From Platanthera guangdongensis (taxonomy: Eukaryota > Streptophyta > Magnoliopsida > Asparagales > Orchidaceae): a stretch of DNA of 64,000 nucleotides. How positions within the stretch are numbered: position 1 is the first letter of the stretch; each line of letters begins with the position of its first letter. Shown here in pieces: positions 1-11,270 of the stretch. The position numbers were made by a program, and so were the translations under genes. The stretch spans positions 168,845,220 through 168,909,219 of the forward strand of contig CM077162.1 in the NCBI GenBank assembly GCA_039583875.1. The letters run 5' to 3'. A model generated the notes under the pieces. The model searched no databases, was not told the origin of the DNA, and saw nothing but the letters and a program-made list of their open reading frames with translations.

Positions 1-1818
1 CGACTTGAACAGCTGGATCTCGATGAGACAGCTAAAGATGAAACTCCTAAGTACGTCAAAGTTTCCACCTCCACGTCATCTGGGAATGTTGAAGATCAAA
101 CTGGACCAAATCTCTTAGAAGAAGGAGAAGCCCAAGAAGTAGTCGAAGCTCCAGACGCCAGACTTCTAGAGCTCCAGCACGTGAGGCATCATCCTAGAGA
201 TCAGATCATCGGAGATCCTTGTGTCGGTGTCAGAACTCGAAGAGGTACTATTAACGAAATTTTGCAGCTTAGCTTCCTGTCTCAGGTTGAGCCAAAGAAG
301 TTCTACGAAGCGAACAAAGATGCGGCATGGATTCTGGCCATGCAAGATGAACTACATCAATTCGAACGTTGCAACGTTTGGACGCTGGTTCCCAGACCAT
401 ACAAGCAGAATGTGATTGGCACCAAGTGGATCTTCAGAAATAAACAGGATGAACATGGTGTCATCATAAAGAACAAGGCAAGGCTGGTGGCTCAAGGTTA
501 CAGACAGGAGGAGGGGATTGACTTCGACCAGACATTCGCACCATTAGCAAGGCTCGAGGCAATCAGATTGTTCCTGGCGTATGCTTCGCACAAAGGATTC
601 ACAGTCTATCAAATGGATGTGAAATCAGCATTCTTGAACGGAGACCTGAAAGAGGAAGTATACGTCGCTCAACCCCGAGGTTTTGTCAATCCTACTTATC
701 TCAATCATGTATATTTTCTTAATAAAGCTTTATATGGTTTAAAAAAAGCTCCATGAGCTTGGTATGAGACTTTATCTAGTTTTCTTCTTGAGAACAAGTT
801 CTCTAGAGGTAAAATAGATAAGACATTGTTTCTCAGGGAAGTCAAAGGCAAGATTTTGCTGGTGCAAATCTATGTCAATGACATAATATTCGGCTCGACG
901 GACAACAATCTTTGCAAAACATTTTCCAAACTTATGCAAGGAAAGTTTGAAATGAGCAGTATGGGAGAGCTAAAGTATTTCTTGGGACTTCAAGTGAAAC
1001 AGTCTGAGGATGGAATCTTCATCTCTCAGACGAAGTTCACATATGAACTCCTCAAGAAATTCGGCATGGAGAGTGCAACCTCTATGAGGACTCCAATGGT
1101 ATCCACTATATCTCTGGATAAGGATGAGAAAGGTAAACCTTTCGATGAAACCAAATACAGAAGCATCATTGGATCCCTGCTCTACCTTACTGCCAGTAGA
1201 CCGGATATTATGTTCTCCACATGTGTCTGTGCCCGATATCAGGTGAACACTAAGGAATCTCACTATGTCGCTGCAAAGCGAATTCTAAGATACCTTAAAG
1301 GTACTCCCAATCTTGGCTTGTGGTACCCGAGAAACAATGATGTCGAGCTAATAGGTTTTTCAGATGCTGATTTTGCAGGGAGTAGAGATGACAGGAAAAG
1401 CACTTCCGGGACGTGTCAATTCCTCGGAAGAAGGCTTATCTCATGGAACAACAAGAAGCAGAATTGTGTAGCTACCTCCACAGCAGAGTCTGAGTACATC
1501 TCGGCTGGCAGTTGTTGCGCACAACTCCTATGGATCAGAAACCAGTTAGCCGACTACAACCTTCAGTTCAAGGAAGTACCAATGTACTGCGACTCCTCCA
1601 GTGCAATTGCGATTGCCAACAATCCGGTATCGCACAGTAGAATGAAGCATATTGAAGTGCGCTACCACTTCATTTGGGAGCACGTGGAGAACAAGGACAT
1701 CTCTCTCTGTTATGTCCCCACGGACAAGCAGATTGCAGATATATTCACAAAGCCCTTAGACCAAGCCAAGTTCAGTCTCTTCAAAACTGAATTGGGGATG
1801 CTAAACTATGAGGAATGA
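1..1818 (+). pseudogene. pol: copia pol fragment: RT and RNase H
   Basis: Frame 1 is open from the window edge to the stop at 1816-1818 except for one TGA at 754-756, where the family has an Arg codon after [13 protein letters not shown] to TGA is a C-to-T change. The part shown contains the acidic linker, the copia RT (KWIFRNK, the Asp of [19 protein letters not shown]), then RNase H (FSDADFAGSRDDRKSTSGTC, STAESEYI, HSRMKHIEVRYHF) and the usual DIFTKPL tail. The RT catalytic box reads YVND instead of YVDD (about 871-882), so a catalytic aspartate is replaced. Two independent lesions make this copy inactive. Polymerase and RNase H roles in reverse transcription are known for the family. Confidence 0.93.
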
Positions 1819-2076
1819 AGACTACGGACGCTCCTGGCTCGTGCTTCCAGGGGGAGCCTCTGCCAGGAACTCAAGTGTGAGCACAGGTGCAAGAACTGAG
1901 GGGGAGCAAGGGGTCAAATGCTACAGACCCAGATTTGCAGAAGCCGAAAAGGGGGAGATTACCCTCTCGGCTAAGGCTACCAAGTAACGAATATCGCTCT
2001 CAACTAAATTTCAAGGTTATGATTTTCATTACTATACGCTTTATTCACTTTAGCTTGTAGGGTTTAGGCTTCTTCA
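1819..2076 (+). other. 3' untranslated stretch of element A
   Basis: About 260 bp between the pol stop and the polypurine tract. It contains two short GGGGGAG-type purine runs (around 1849 and 1949) and no ORF of note. The third ORF seen at this position in elements B and D is absent. Confidence 0.7.
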
Positions 2077-2089
2077 AATAGGGGGAGAT
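2077..2089 (+). other. polypurine tract of element A
   Basis: AAATAGGGGGAGAT lies directly before the LTR start TGTTGGG. It primes plus-strand DNA synthesis in LTR elements. The same sequence occurs in reverse complement at the 3' LTR boundaries of elements B (about 40280) and D (about 58702). Confidence 0.9.
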
Positions 2090-2425
2090 TGTTGGGTATT
2101 GTATCCACAATGTACCTGATTTGAAGAAGCCCCTGAACAAGCTAAGGTAAATAGACAATGTATTTGACAAAATATTTCAAGTTGTGCTTGCAGTTATTCC
2201 ACGCTAAGTGCACACCAATGTCAGGGTGTAGTAGGTCAATATACACGGGTCTGCACGACGTAATCCCTCGTTGAGCAGATCGGTGTGTTGGCCTACGTGT
2301 ACTCTCTCTATTGGAGTGTACTTTTTTTCAAGTACAGGTCTGTGTTAAGGCAAGAGCAGACAAGGAGCAAGGATGGGTCAAGGAGCACCTCATGGGTGGA
2401 AAGACGAAAAATCGTCTAAGTGTGG

Positions 2426-2772
2426 AATCGACGAGAATCACCAAGTGATTCTCACCGATTCGGCGAGAATCACTAGTGATTCTCGCCGAATCGTCGAGAA
2501 TCATTGGCTGATTCTCGCCGACTCGATCCAGCTACTTCAATGCGAGCAACTCTGATTCTAAGTAACAATCGACGAGAATCACCAAGTGATTCTCGCCGAA
2601 TCGTCGAGAGTCACTGGCTGATTCTCGCCGTCTCGACCCGGATAAATCAGTGCGTGCAACCAAGTCAACTTCGATGAGAATCATCTTTGATTCTCGCCGA
2701 ATCGTCGAGAATCACCTTTGATTCTCGACGATTCGACGAGACTCACTTTCGATTCTCGCTGATTTTGACTTG
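2426..2772. repeat. U3 array of CGAGAATC palindromes
   Basis: About a dozen units of the type CGNCGAGAATCA and its complement TGATTCTCGNCG, arranged head to head. The clearest is a perfect 34-bp palindrome at 2458-2491 centred on GAATCACTAGTGATTC. Spacers such as TCGACCCGGATAAATCAG split the array into three clusters. The position upstream of the TATA box fits an enhancer; that role is inference. Confidence 0.85.
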
Positions 2773-2883
2773 GGCAATTTTTCTGGAAAAAGCTGGACCG
2801 GATTCTGCCGCTGGCACTGTTTTGAACCAGTTAGGGTTTCTTCAGGTGGGACCCATAACATTTATATTGGAGTATTTACACCG

Positions 2884-2891
2884 TATAAATA
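2884..2891 (+). promoter_or_regulatory. TATA box of LTR A
   Basis: TATAAATA, followed about 30 bp downstream by AGTAGTCAGACACATAG, a plausible RNA start. The same TATAAATA is at 39501-39508 and 46740-46747 (minus strand) in the LTRs of element B. Confidence 0.75.
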
Positions 2892-3698
2892 TACGAGTAT
2901 TTTGAACAGTAGTCAGACACATAGAAAGAAATATGCGAGCCTCCGCCCGTGACCTAGATCGCGATATCCGCTCCGCCGCCGTTGCCGCTCGCGCTAGTTG
3001 GTCGCCGCTTTTGATCGAGATTCTTCCAGATCTCCGGGCGACAGAAGCCTAGCCAAGCATAGCGTCTCACGCGTCTAACTAGAGATCCTTTGTCTCTTGA
3101 TTCGTTGATCGGGAAAACATTCCCCGTCCGAATCGATCGAGACGATCGATCCTAGTGTGACCGTTGGAAGACCTTGCTAGCTTCGCTACGAAGTTTGGAT
3201 CTCCAAAGTATAGCAGCCGCACACCGTTGTCGCCGTCGATCCCGTGAACCAAGCCGTCGCCCATCTTGCCGCCGCCGGTTCCGGGGAGATTCTCTCCAAG
3301 AGAGATCTAGGGTTGTGGACTCTTCGTGGACTTCAATAACACGTCGCCAACGAAGAGGGACACCTTAGTCTCCAAAAGTAGTTTGTATTTCTTGTACATT
3401 CTAGTTCATTTTTGTTGTAAAGGAACGTTGGTTCCGAGTTGTAAGGGTTGGGTGCAACCCGTGTTGTGGGAGTGTTGACTCTTACGTGTGGAAGGGTTCC
3501 TTCCGATAGTGCAAGGATTGGATTTCAATCCTGTTGGTGAAGAGACCGAGTCGTCCCTTGTTGGGAGATAGGTCGAAGGGGGAAAGTGGATGTACCCAAA
3601 TCGGGGAACCACTATAAATTGCTTGTGTACCTTCTTTGCTGTGCTGTTTTGTTTTATTGTGCAGGTACAATTTTAAATTCCGCAAAAACGCTGCACGT

Positions 3699-3724
3699 CA
3701 CCTATTCCCCCCCCCCCATAGGTG
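3699..3724 (+). other. C-tract hairpin near the LTR 3' end
   Basis: CACCTAT, then a run of Cs, then ATAGGTG: a 7-bp inverted repeat with the C tract in the loop. The equivalent is present in the LTRs of B (G-tract on the plus strand near 38668 and 45906) and C (52845-52872). Confidence 0.75.
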
Positions 3725-3867
3725 AAGATAGTTGACACTAGGTGGACTTTCACCAAGGACCCGGATTGGGCTAGCTTTGGGCTTAATATTGGATTAGATA
3801 AGAAAGCGGACGGGAGGGTTCTCGCCGTGAGTAGGCGGGAAGGCTCTCTCCTAGGGGTCGAGTAATG

Positions 3868-3990
3868 CCATTTCGTCGAACGCTATTCGTCGAACTCTAA
3901 TTCGTCGAATCACGAAGGTCTAATTCAACGAACTGAGAAGGTTCAATTTGTCATGCTGAGAACGTTAATTCGTCGAACACCATTCATTGA
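3868..3990 (+). repeat. TTCGTCGAA repeats in the Tat LTR
   Basis: Degenerate short repeats of TAATTCGTCGAAC: five or six copies, the later ones decayed (ATTCATTGAAC, ATTCGTTGGAC), consistent with C-to-T loss of CpG. The core TCGTCGA is shared with the copia LTR arrays elsewhere in the window. Confidence 0.7.
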
Positions 3991-4141
3991 ACATTATTCG
4001 TTGGACGAAAATTCATGAAACTGAGCCTTCGACTTAAGTTATTTATGTCGAGCAGGTTTAGGTTTAGGCCATGGCTGAACCTGGGCAGACGGGAAGGCTC
4101 CTGCCCTGGGCAAGCGAAAGGGCTTGCGCCTCGTGTCGGCT

Positions 4142-4273
4142 GAAGCCCTTGCCGTTCAGTGATGCTTCTGCACTCAATGCTCCTAGAAGCCCTTGGCGTT
4201 GAGTGATGCTTCTCCACTCAATGCTTCCAGAAGCCCTTGGTGTTGAGTGATACTTCTCCACTCGAAGCTCCCG
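4142..4273 (+). repeat. 44-bp tandem repeat, three copies
   Basis: Units begin GAAGCCCTTG at 4142, 4186 and 4230. Each carries the inverted repeat GAGTG...CACTC (GAGTGATGCTTCTCCACTC in the best copy). Located in the U3 part of the Tat LTR. Confidence 0.85.
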
Positions 4274-4702
4274 CTCAACACAGACCAGAAATTACCTAAA
4301 TACCCTGGGTCAACATTTAGCTCTTTAGAAAAATGGAGTTTGTCTATTGGCAGACTAGTATAGGGGCATTTTAGTAACTTTAGGGCAACATAATTATACT
4401 TTTTGCAGACTAGATATTGAAAATTCATAAATAGACCCACAGGATACCTCAGAAGGCAGGTTTTTTCTCATACTCTGATTTTTCCTTCTAGAGCTTTCTG
4501 AGATACTCCTAGCCCCGCAATTGGCTTTGGAGGGGAAGTGCTCAGAGAACTTCCGGATTAGAGGAGGGATCTCCCAGCTAAGTCTTTGTGTCAGTTCTTA
4601 GTCCTTTATCACTAGTCTGGGGTTGAGGTTTGGGAGAAATAGGTGTTGGTTACACGCCCCAAGGTACGAACTCTCTTTGAGACCGATTTTTGGCTTCAAC
4701 AT

Positions 4703-4723
4703 TTCTGGTGTGCTCAGCGTGGA
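4703..4723 (+). other. primer-binding site of the Tat element
   Basis: TTCTGGTGTGCTCAGCGTGG follows the LTR end after one or two bases. It resembles the TGGCGC..CACCGTGGGG class of primer sites used by Tat-type gypsy elements, with several changes. Confidence 0.55.
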
Positions 4724-4759
4724 CTATAGCTGACGTAGGAAAATTCCAAGTTAAGTCTC

Positions 4760-6101
4760 ATGGCTGGGGATGAAGGAAAAGGAGCTGGCTCGAGGGGTTC
4801 TCCCTCTCTTGGAAGTGGGGTGACTTTGGGGATGCTGGAAGATTTTAGGCGGGAAGTCCTCCAGACCATCCACTTGGCCTTCTCGGCAAGAGGCGAGTGG
4901 GAGACTCCTCAGGTCCCGGTGGCGGCTTCTCCATCATTGGGCAAGAATGCTCCCGGGCAGCTCCCCGGTAAGGAGGTTCCGGCAAAGCCTATGGAAAGGG
5001 ATGTCCCTAGGCAAGATCTGTTCACGGGACAGGCTAGTACGGACAGGGAAAGCGAGCCGAGGTCGCGCGATGAGCCCTCTCGATAGGCAGTGGGTGGGAG
5101 CCTCTTCAGTGAGCTCATCATCTCAGCTCCGGTTCTGGAGGGGTTCCGGGAGCCAAACATGACCTACTATAAAGGGAGGGATGACCCCCATGCAACAAAT
5201 ATAGTTGTTTGAATATGCAGTCTCCATAAGGCAAATGTCGGATGCCTTCAAGTGTAGGCTCTTTGCCATCACTCTGAAGGAGAAGGCCAGGGATTGGTTC
5301 CACCAATTTCCTGCGAGTTCGATCTACTACTTCAAGGATCTGCGGTACGGGTTCTTGCTGAGGTTCTCAATGTCCAATAAGATGAAGAAGGGAGCAGAGT
5401 GCTTGTTTGCCATCAAGCAGAAGCCGGAAGAGACGCTGGGACGCTATGTTGATAGGTTCCAGGAGGAGATTCTACAGGTTCAGGAGATGCCGGGGTACAT
5501 GGTGCTGCTTGCCTTCACACTGGGGATGAGGCCCAGCTTCTTTAGTATGGAGCTGAAGAGAGTTCCCCCCTCTACTTCGGGGAGATGATGGAGAGGGCGG
5601 TGAGGGAAATCGAGATCGAGGCAGCCAATCCGACAATTGCCAAGAAGTTGTCCGAGTTGGCGGAGGATGATCGAAAGGAATCGGGTAGCAAGGAGGCATA
5701 AAGAGTAGAGAGAGGAGAGAAGGAGAGAGGAACCCCGAGGGCAGGGGAAGCAGCAAGGATGGGGGTCGAGAGATCCGAACAACAGGTTGGGCTGGAGGCC
5801 CCAGGAAGGTCACACTCAGGGATAGGGTGGTGGTTTCCAAGAAAGGGACAACCACCGCGAGCAAAGGAGTTTCAACCACCCATCCTGGATGCAAGGACAG
5901 AGGGCCCACCTCCCGTCATAGTAGTAAGCGATGGCAATAGTGAGGGGAAGAGGAGGAAGTAGAGGAGCTTGGGGAGGAGCGAGGAGGAGAGATGGCAGGG
6001 TGGTGTTGCCCTTCTGTGACCTTCACCACGAGGTGGGTCATGCAACGGCCACCTACCCGGAGTTTCTGGAGATGAGAGAAGTCAGGGGGGCAGGTCCAGC
6101 A
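4760..6101 (+). pseudogene. gag: Tat gag, frameshifted and interrupted
   Basis: ATG at 4760 opens a Gly/Ser-rich N-terminus that reads to a stop at 5086. The capsid part continues in other frames. LFSELIISAPVL and YYKGRDDPHATN are near 5101-5200. The open stretch 5205-5588 holds the gypsy gag core (ARDWFHQFP, LLRFSMSNKMKKG, EETLGRYVDRFQEEIL). The C-terminus near 6010-6090 has FCDLHHEVGHATATYPEF, a decayed Tat-type metal-binding knuckle. At least two frameshifts and several stops are present. The gene stops at 6101, where the LARD insertion begins; the next part of the coding region resumes at 34181. Gag would form the virus-like particle. Confidence 0.85.
6097..6101. other. left target-site duplication CAGCA
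   Basis: CAGCA precedes the LTR start TGTAACATC and is repeated exactly at 34176-34180, just after the LTR end ATACA. This defines the outer limits of the LARD compound. Confidence 0.92.
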
Positions 6102-9100
6102 TGTAACATCCCATTTCCAACTAGACCCCTAAGAGTGGTTTTGGTCATGAGTAGGTCATGACAAAAACCTAGGAAGCCTAAAGGACCAAGTGAACAAGGG
6201 CTAAGGTGAAAATCACCTTGGCCAGCCTATAGCACAGCCTCACCACCAGACTTAAGGTTTGACCTTAGGGTTACAACTTGACTTCATGACCACACCACAA
6301 CACCCCTAAACCCCTTAGGTGGTCCATAGGGTCACTAAGGACCCATTGGGGGCAATCAAGGTGGTCAAGTTGACATAGGTCCACCCTAACCCCAAATGGG
6401 TCAAACTGGCCTACTCAGGGTCAATTGACCGTCCCTTATCTAAGTGAGCCCCACACATGCTTCCCTAATCCTAAATTGAGGTCAATGGGTCACCAAGGAC
6501 CCATTGGGGTCAACCCAAGAGACTAAGTTGTCCCAAGTCAACCTTAGCCCTAAAAAGGTCAAGGTGCCCTAACTAAGGGAAATTGTCCTCTAACATTCCC
6601 AATTGACCATACCTAGACTGCCCCAAGCCCTAAGGGAGGCCAATGGGTCACCAAGGACCCATTAGAGTCAACCAAAGAGGCTAAGTTGACCCAAGTCAAC
6701 CTTAGCCCTAAAAAGGTCAAAGTGCCCTAACTAAGGGACAAGTGGCCTTCAAGGTGCCCAACCAACCATTCCCACCCCTTCCTAGACCTTAGGGGAGGCC
6801 AATGGGTCATCAAGGACCCATTGGGGTCAAATCAAATGGTCATGTTGACCAAGGTCAACTCTACTCTAGTATTAGGTCAAATTAGCCCAAATGCGCTAAC
6901 CCAAGCTCAAACTCATTTCCCCACTTGGTCTAACCTCATTTTTATTATTAATATGGTTTAGTGGGGTACCAATAGGCTGGAGGAGATATCAAATTCAGCC
7001 TTCATGGGAAGGAGAGAGAAAGCTCCATCTTCCCCTTTAATCGAGGAGAGAGAAAGGGGGAATAAAGGCCATCCATGGCATAGGGAGGCTAAGGGCCACC
7101 CTTTATTGCTGGATTCAACTCCTATGGGAAAGAGGAGGAGTTTCCAGCCATTTTCCGGCCAGATTGAGCCCAGGTTCACCCCCACCTCCATGGCCGAAAT
7201 TTTCCATTCATTGCCATTAATGGCCATTGATGCTACACCCTTCCCCTCCCCCATTTGATGGTTTTAGATGCTTCCTTAGGACCAGAGGAGTCGTTCCACA
7301 TCTTCCCTAAAGATTTTGAGCCATTTGGTAGTGCTGTTGTAGAACACCCAAAGCTCCAAATTCTGGCCATGGCGCACCACCACCAAACCCGTCGGCAAGC
7401 ACAGTTGAAGGTACTCCTCTACCCCTCTCTTCGTGGGCTAGATCTTTAGATATTTTAGGAGAGAAATCGGGCTCAAGTTAGCCCAATTGGGAGAGAGAAT
7501 TTTCGGAATTTTCATGGATTTTTCATCTTTTGGGTTCGTCGGAAGCCACCCCTCCGGCAGTCGTGCAGCCGCCCGGCAATAGCCCCCACCTCAATAGAGG
7601 TGGTGGTGGTAGTGGCCGGCTAGGGAGGTGGCCGGGTGGCCAGAAACAGGCTTGGAAAGATGCTACAAGTTTGGGCAATCCCAGCCCATAGCTAGAGGAG
7701 GAAGATGACCAGGAGATGTTGGATTTGTTTTAAGATCCGTGCTGGATCTGATTTTCTTAATTCCTGTTTTATTAATTTTTGTTCCATTACTGGGCTGTTT
7801 TTAAATTAAATATTAAAAATACCTAGCAGTTGTTTCTAAGAAAATGAACAACTTGAAAATTGTATCCCTATGGGTCTACATTATTTTAAAATTTATTTCA
7901 TCCAATTTAGGAAAGTGGTTTGACCACAACACTCATATTGTTGGGATCTATATCTAGGGCTAGTCAGAAACTTATATGTGTCCCCCAACTTCACCATATG
8001 TCATAATGTTCTGAAATTTGGACAGGCGGTCATTATAACCTATACCTAGGTCATGCCCAAAATTGGGTATTTTTGGAGACATTGTTTCTATAGTTTTTGA
8101 AATTATTTAATAATCGTAGGGTAATTTAGTTATGGGACCTTATGACCTCCAAACCCTCCCAAATATTGGGGTGTGTCATCATAAGGCTCTGTATAAATTT
8201 TCATCCCTTTTGGTGTTAATTTGGTTTGGAAATAAGCAAACCGTACCCTTGCCCTAAATGGGGTAATTAGGTCAAAAGTCCCCCTTGTGGGTTTGAGTGG
8301 CCAAACCACCTCAACAGAGGTTGAAATTTGGGTCATTGATTTGGCAAGACATTTAACACTCTCATATGGATTATGGGGTTGATTAGGGTGGATTTTCCCT
8401 TGAACCCTAATTCTAACCCCAAGGTTGAACTTTGGGGGCATGTGAAGGACATAGGTGGTTATGTTCTTGGATGGACTTTGGGATCAGTCCATGAGCTCCT
8501 AGGGTGGTGAAATGCCCTAGGAAGGGATTTGGTGGTACTTAGACAAATGCACCCCACATAAACCACTTAATAAGTATTTATGACTTTAAACCCTAGAAAG
8601 TATCTTATCGGTCAAATGACCTTAAATATTGGTGATATTTTGGTATGTTTTATTTCATAGTATTATTAACCTTTGGTATTTATCTTATGGTGTTTAGAGA
8701 TCAGTAGATCATCCTTGTAGTAGTAACTTCCATAATGCCCTTTTGATGTTAATGATGAAAATATGATGTATAGGTGGTAGAATGGTTTGAAATTCTGTAA
8801 TAGATAATTAAATGACATTAGGTTGCACTAGTAGTTTATTTGGAGTGATTGAAGCTTTATTTATAGTACCTCCTTTGTAAAGTAAATTAGTGCAACTTAC
8901 ATGGATAAATAGGAAATAAATACCATAGCTTGCTGGAAAATTGTGATACTTAGTCAAGGAACATATTAGGTCATATAGAAGCATGGAAAAATTGGTTAAT
9001 GTTGTTTAATTGAGATTTCAGGAGTGTGTCATCATAAAGTGCCTTATGATGGTTTTCATTAGGATAATCTTTTACCTGGTTTGCTGACTTGTGAATTTCA

Positions 9101-11255
9101 TGAACTAAGGAAGTGAAGTTTTATGATCATAATGTAGGTCCGTTATTTTTTGGGGAATGTTTGGACTAATATTTTTGGTACTTCCTTCAATACCCCTACT
9201 TATTTGAATTATATTGGAATAAATATTTTGAGGTTAAATGTTTTATGAAAGTTTATGATATTTGGTATTCTCTTATATCTTGTTATCCTACAGTGTTCAT
9301 AATATTTGAATGGTCATACCCTAAGTAAATCTAGTACCTCATGTCCAAATCACCCATGGATTAATTTGGGGAAATATTAATTAAATGGCAAATTTAATTA
9401 GAAAATCATGAATTTCTGGATTTGGACTAAATGTATCATGGTAGACTCCCAATAAATATTATAGGGCTTTTGGATGAAAAAATTTGGTGTAGCTCCAATC
9501 ATGTACATCATATAGCTTAGGATGGTCTGCACATAGTAAAACTGCAAAATGAACTCAGGGAGTTGGGTATTAGGCTATTGGTTGAGGTCAGGTACTAATG
9601 AGTTCATCATTGGGAATAATTTTAGGATAACTAGAGTTGGTGGTGCTCGGGTTCGACGAAAGATCGTCTTTCCCGCAAAGAGGAAGAGGCAAAACACACT
9701 AGGGTTAGATCCAGAGTAATATTAAAAGGGATCGGGGATCGGGTATTAATCAATAACAGTAAGTGCCTTGTGAAAGGGAGTTTTGGGATTCAGCCCATCG
9801 TAGTTCCAAGTGACCTCGAGAGCCCTTCACGGGAAATAGCTTGGGCAGTCCTGGGCTAACCTAAACCGTAAGTAAAATCAATGTTTAATAACAACTAGTA
9901 TTACTAGGGTTTCACATTCACACACCCTGGTATCTCGGGAGGTTGGTTGGGCTAGCTTGATTAGACATCCGAACGATAGGTTTGGAATGTAGATATAAAG
10001 GACGGGATAGTCCGGGGAGCCGGTGGCTCGGAAGGATTTGGATACATAAATAAGGTGGTGGGTCTTCGGTATCGGATGGTCATTCACACCGACGTCAATA
10101 CGTTGACTCGGCAGGTGTGGTTGACACTTAGCCAAAGAACGTATGTTGGATATGGCCAACACTAGTATGGGGTGACTCTAGGTTGTGTCCTTCTAGAGGC
10201 GTACGTAAGGGCTAGGCCTGGTAGTGTGGATACCCGCCTAGGAGTGAGGGGCCCGACCCACTGTCTCCGTTTGCCACTACGGAGGTTCCTGGGAGTGAAG
10301 CTAGCTGCCCAAATGTGGGGAACTAAAGGTCTGTGTGCATAGGGTCGTGTGTGTGAGTTGCACTGGTATGAATCACTGCATAACATATCACTACACTCAT
10401 ACTTGCGTACAACCGACACCCCAACGTATAAATCGGTATGATATAAATCGGTATGAGACTTTTTATACGATGGGTGCCAAGCAGAAGACCCCTTAACTTA
10501 TAAGTTTGTATGGGATTTCATATAAGTTAAGATTACTTAATGTTTAGTATGTCTTTCTTACATATGTTTCTTTACTCTATTTGTTCACTTTACTGCTTAC
10601 TATTATAGAACTGCTAGCTTGTACCTTACATCCTCAGCTGTATATACATTATAATTAACTGCTAAAATAATTCCACCATCACCTGCTTTGTTTATTATCC
10701 ACCTTCATAGCTTCCCTTTCCTCCTCCCCGCTTGGTGCCTAGGAGCCATGGGGGAGGGGTAGGGGATGGTAGGGCTTAGTCCTTTTTACTAACGGTTTTC
10801 GGACCACAACATTCCAGGGACTCTGGATGGGATACAGGGAGCAGCAGCACGGAATACAGCACCAGCGGAGTACGGTGCACTTGGAGGTGTGCCAGTCTAG
10901 CACAGGAGCACCGGCTACTGGCTCCCTGAGTGATTAGTTTACTTAGCCTCCGTGATAGTTTGTAGTGAGGATTGATGTACCGGGCTTGATCCCGTTTATA
11001 TTTCCCTGTACTGTTTTATTTCAGTACTATTATTATATGTGTACTTGATGTGATTTCCTTTACATATATTACATGTGATTGTGGACTTAGTTTTTTCCAT
11101 ACTATGTGTATACTTCTCTTTCTCTTTGGTGATCGTAAAGGGCGGCATGATCGGCGTTCTGTAGTGGCGACCATCCTGAGAGTCTGTGTCACCACAAAAC
11201 GGCAGTTCTGGGCATAAGACCCCGATGGTTTTAAAAGAAAAAAAGGGGTCTTACA
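6102..11255 (+). repeat. LARD LTR1 (5154 bp)
   Basis: Starts TGTAACATCCC, ends GGTCTTACA. Regions in order: about 158-bp repeats (6250-6880); a GC-richer segment with CCGGCCAGGGAGG-like blocks and short non-conserved ORFs (about 6990-7700); a long AT-rich stretch without genes (7700-9600); GTATAAATCGG doublets near 10430-10450; and the end segment GGGCATAAGACCCC. None of the ORFs in it resembles a protein I know. The same order recurs in LTR2 and LTR3, including indels. Confidence 0.9.
6250..6880 (+). repeat. about 158-bp tandem repeats in the LARD LTR
   Basis: The landmark CACCAAGGACCCATTGGGG (with variants) starts at 6333, 6491, 6649 and 6808, a period of 158-159 bp. Each copy holds the inverted repeat AATGGGTC...GACCCATT and further TGACC/GGTCA boxes. 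The same block is in LTR2 (about 13600-14230) and LTR3 (about 29180-29810). Confidence 0.85.
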
Positions 11256-11258
11256 AAC

Positions 11259-11270
11259 TGGTATCAGTGC
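11259..11270 (+). other. primer-binding site, internal 1
   Basis: TGGTATCAGTGC three bases after LTR1. It differs by one base from the initiator-Met tRNA complement TGGTATCAGAGC, which is intact in the second copy at 27646. Confidence 0.85.

Larger units (their letters stand above)
1..3752 (+). mobile_element. Ty1/copia (SIRE-like) element A, 3' part
   Basis: The window opens inside the pol of a copia element. It continues through RNase H, a 3' untranslated stretch, a polypurine tract and a complete 3' LTR ending in TTTCA. The LTR is of the same family as those of element B (38632-47486), read on the opposite strand. The 5' part lies outside the window, so the target duplication cannot be tested; CCAAG at 3753-3757 is the predicted right copy. 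There is no third ORF between pol and the LTR, unlike elements B and D. The flanking DNA to the right belongs to the Tat LTR, so A inserted into that older element. Confidence 0.9.
2090..3752 (+). repeat. 3' LTR of copia element A (1663 bp)
   Basis: Starts TGTTGGGTATT, ends GGACTTTCA. In order it shows a U3 with a palindrome array (2426-2772), a TATA box (2884-2891), a leader rich in CGCC and CGTCG, and a C-tract hairpin near the 3' end (3699-3724). Reading the reverse complement of 38632-40279 and 45870-47486 gives the same start, array, TATA box, C tract and end, so these are one LTR family. Confidence 0.92.
3753..4701 (+). repeat. Tat element 5' LTR, right part
   Basis: The right end is placed at TTCAACA (4701) because a gypsy-type primer site follows. 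The left end is not fixed: copia A sits at 3752 and may itself be inserted in this LTR. It contains two repeat blocks (3868-3990 and 4142-4273), a possible TATA (CATAAATAGA near 4424) and the leader with CTCATACTCTG. Confidence 0.65.

Noticed and set aside
6990..7450. Short ORFs in the GC-richer part of the LARD LTRs as a captured host gene
   Set aside because: The three LTR copies do not keep a common reading frame and no domain is recognisable.
11259..11270. A tRNA gene at the TGGTATCAG sites
   Set aside because: Only 12 bases complementary to the tRNA 3' end are present; these are primer sites next to LTRs.
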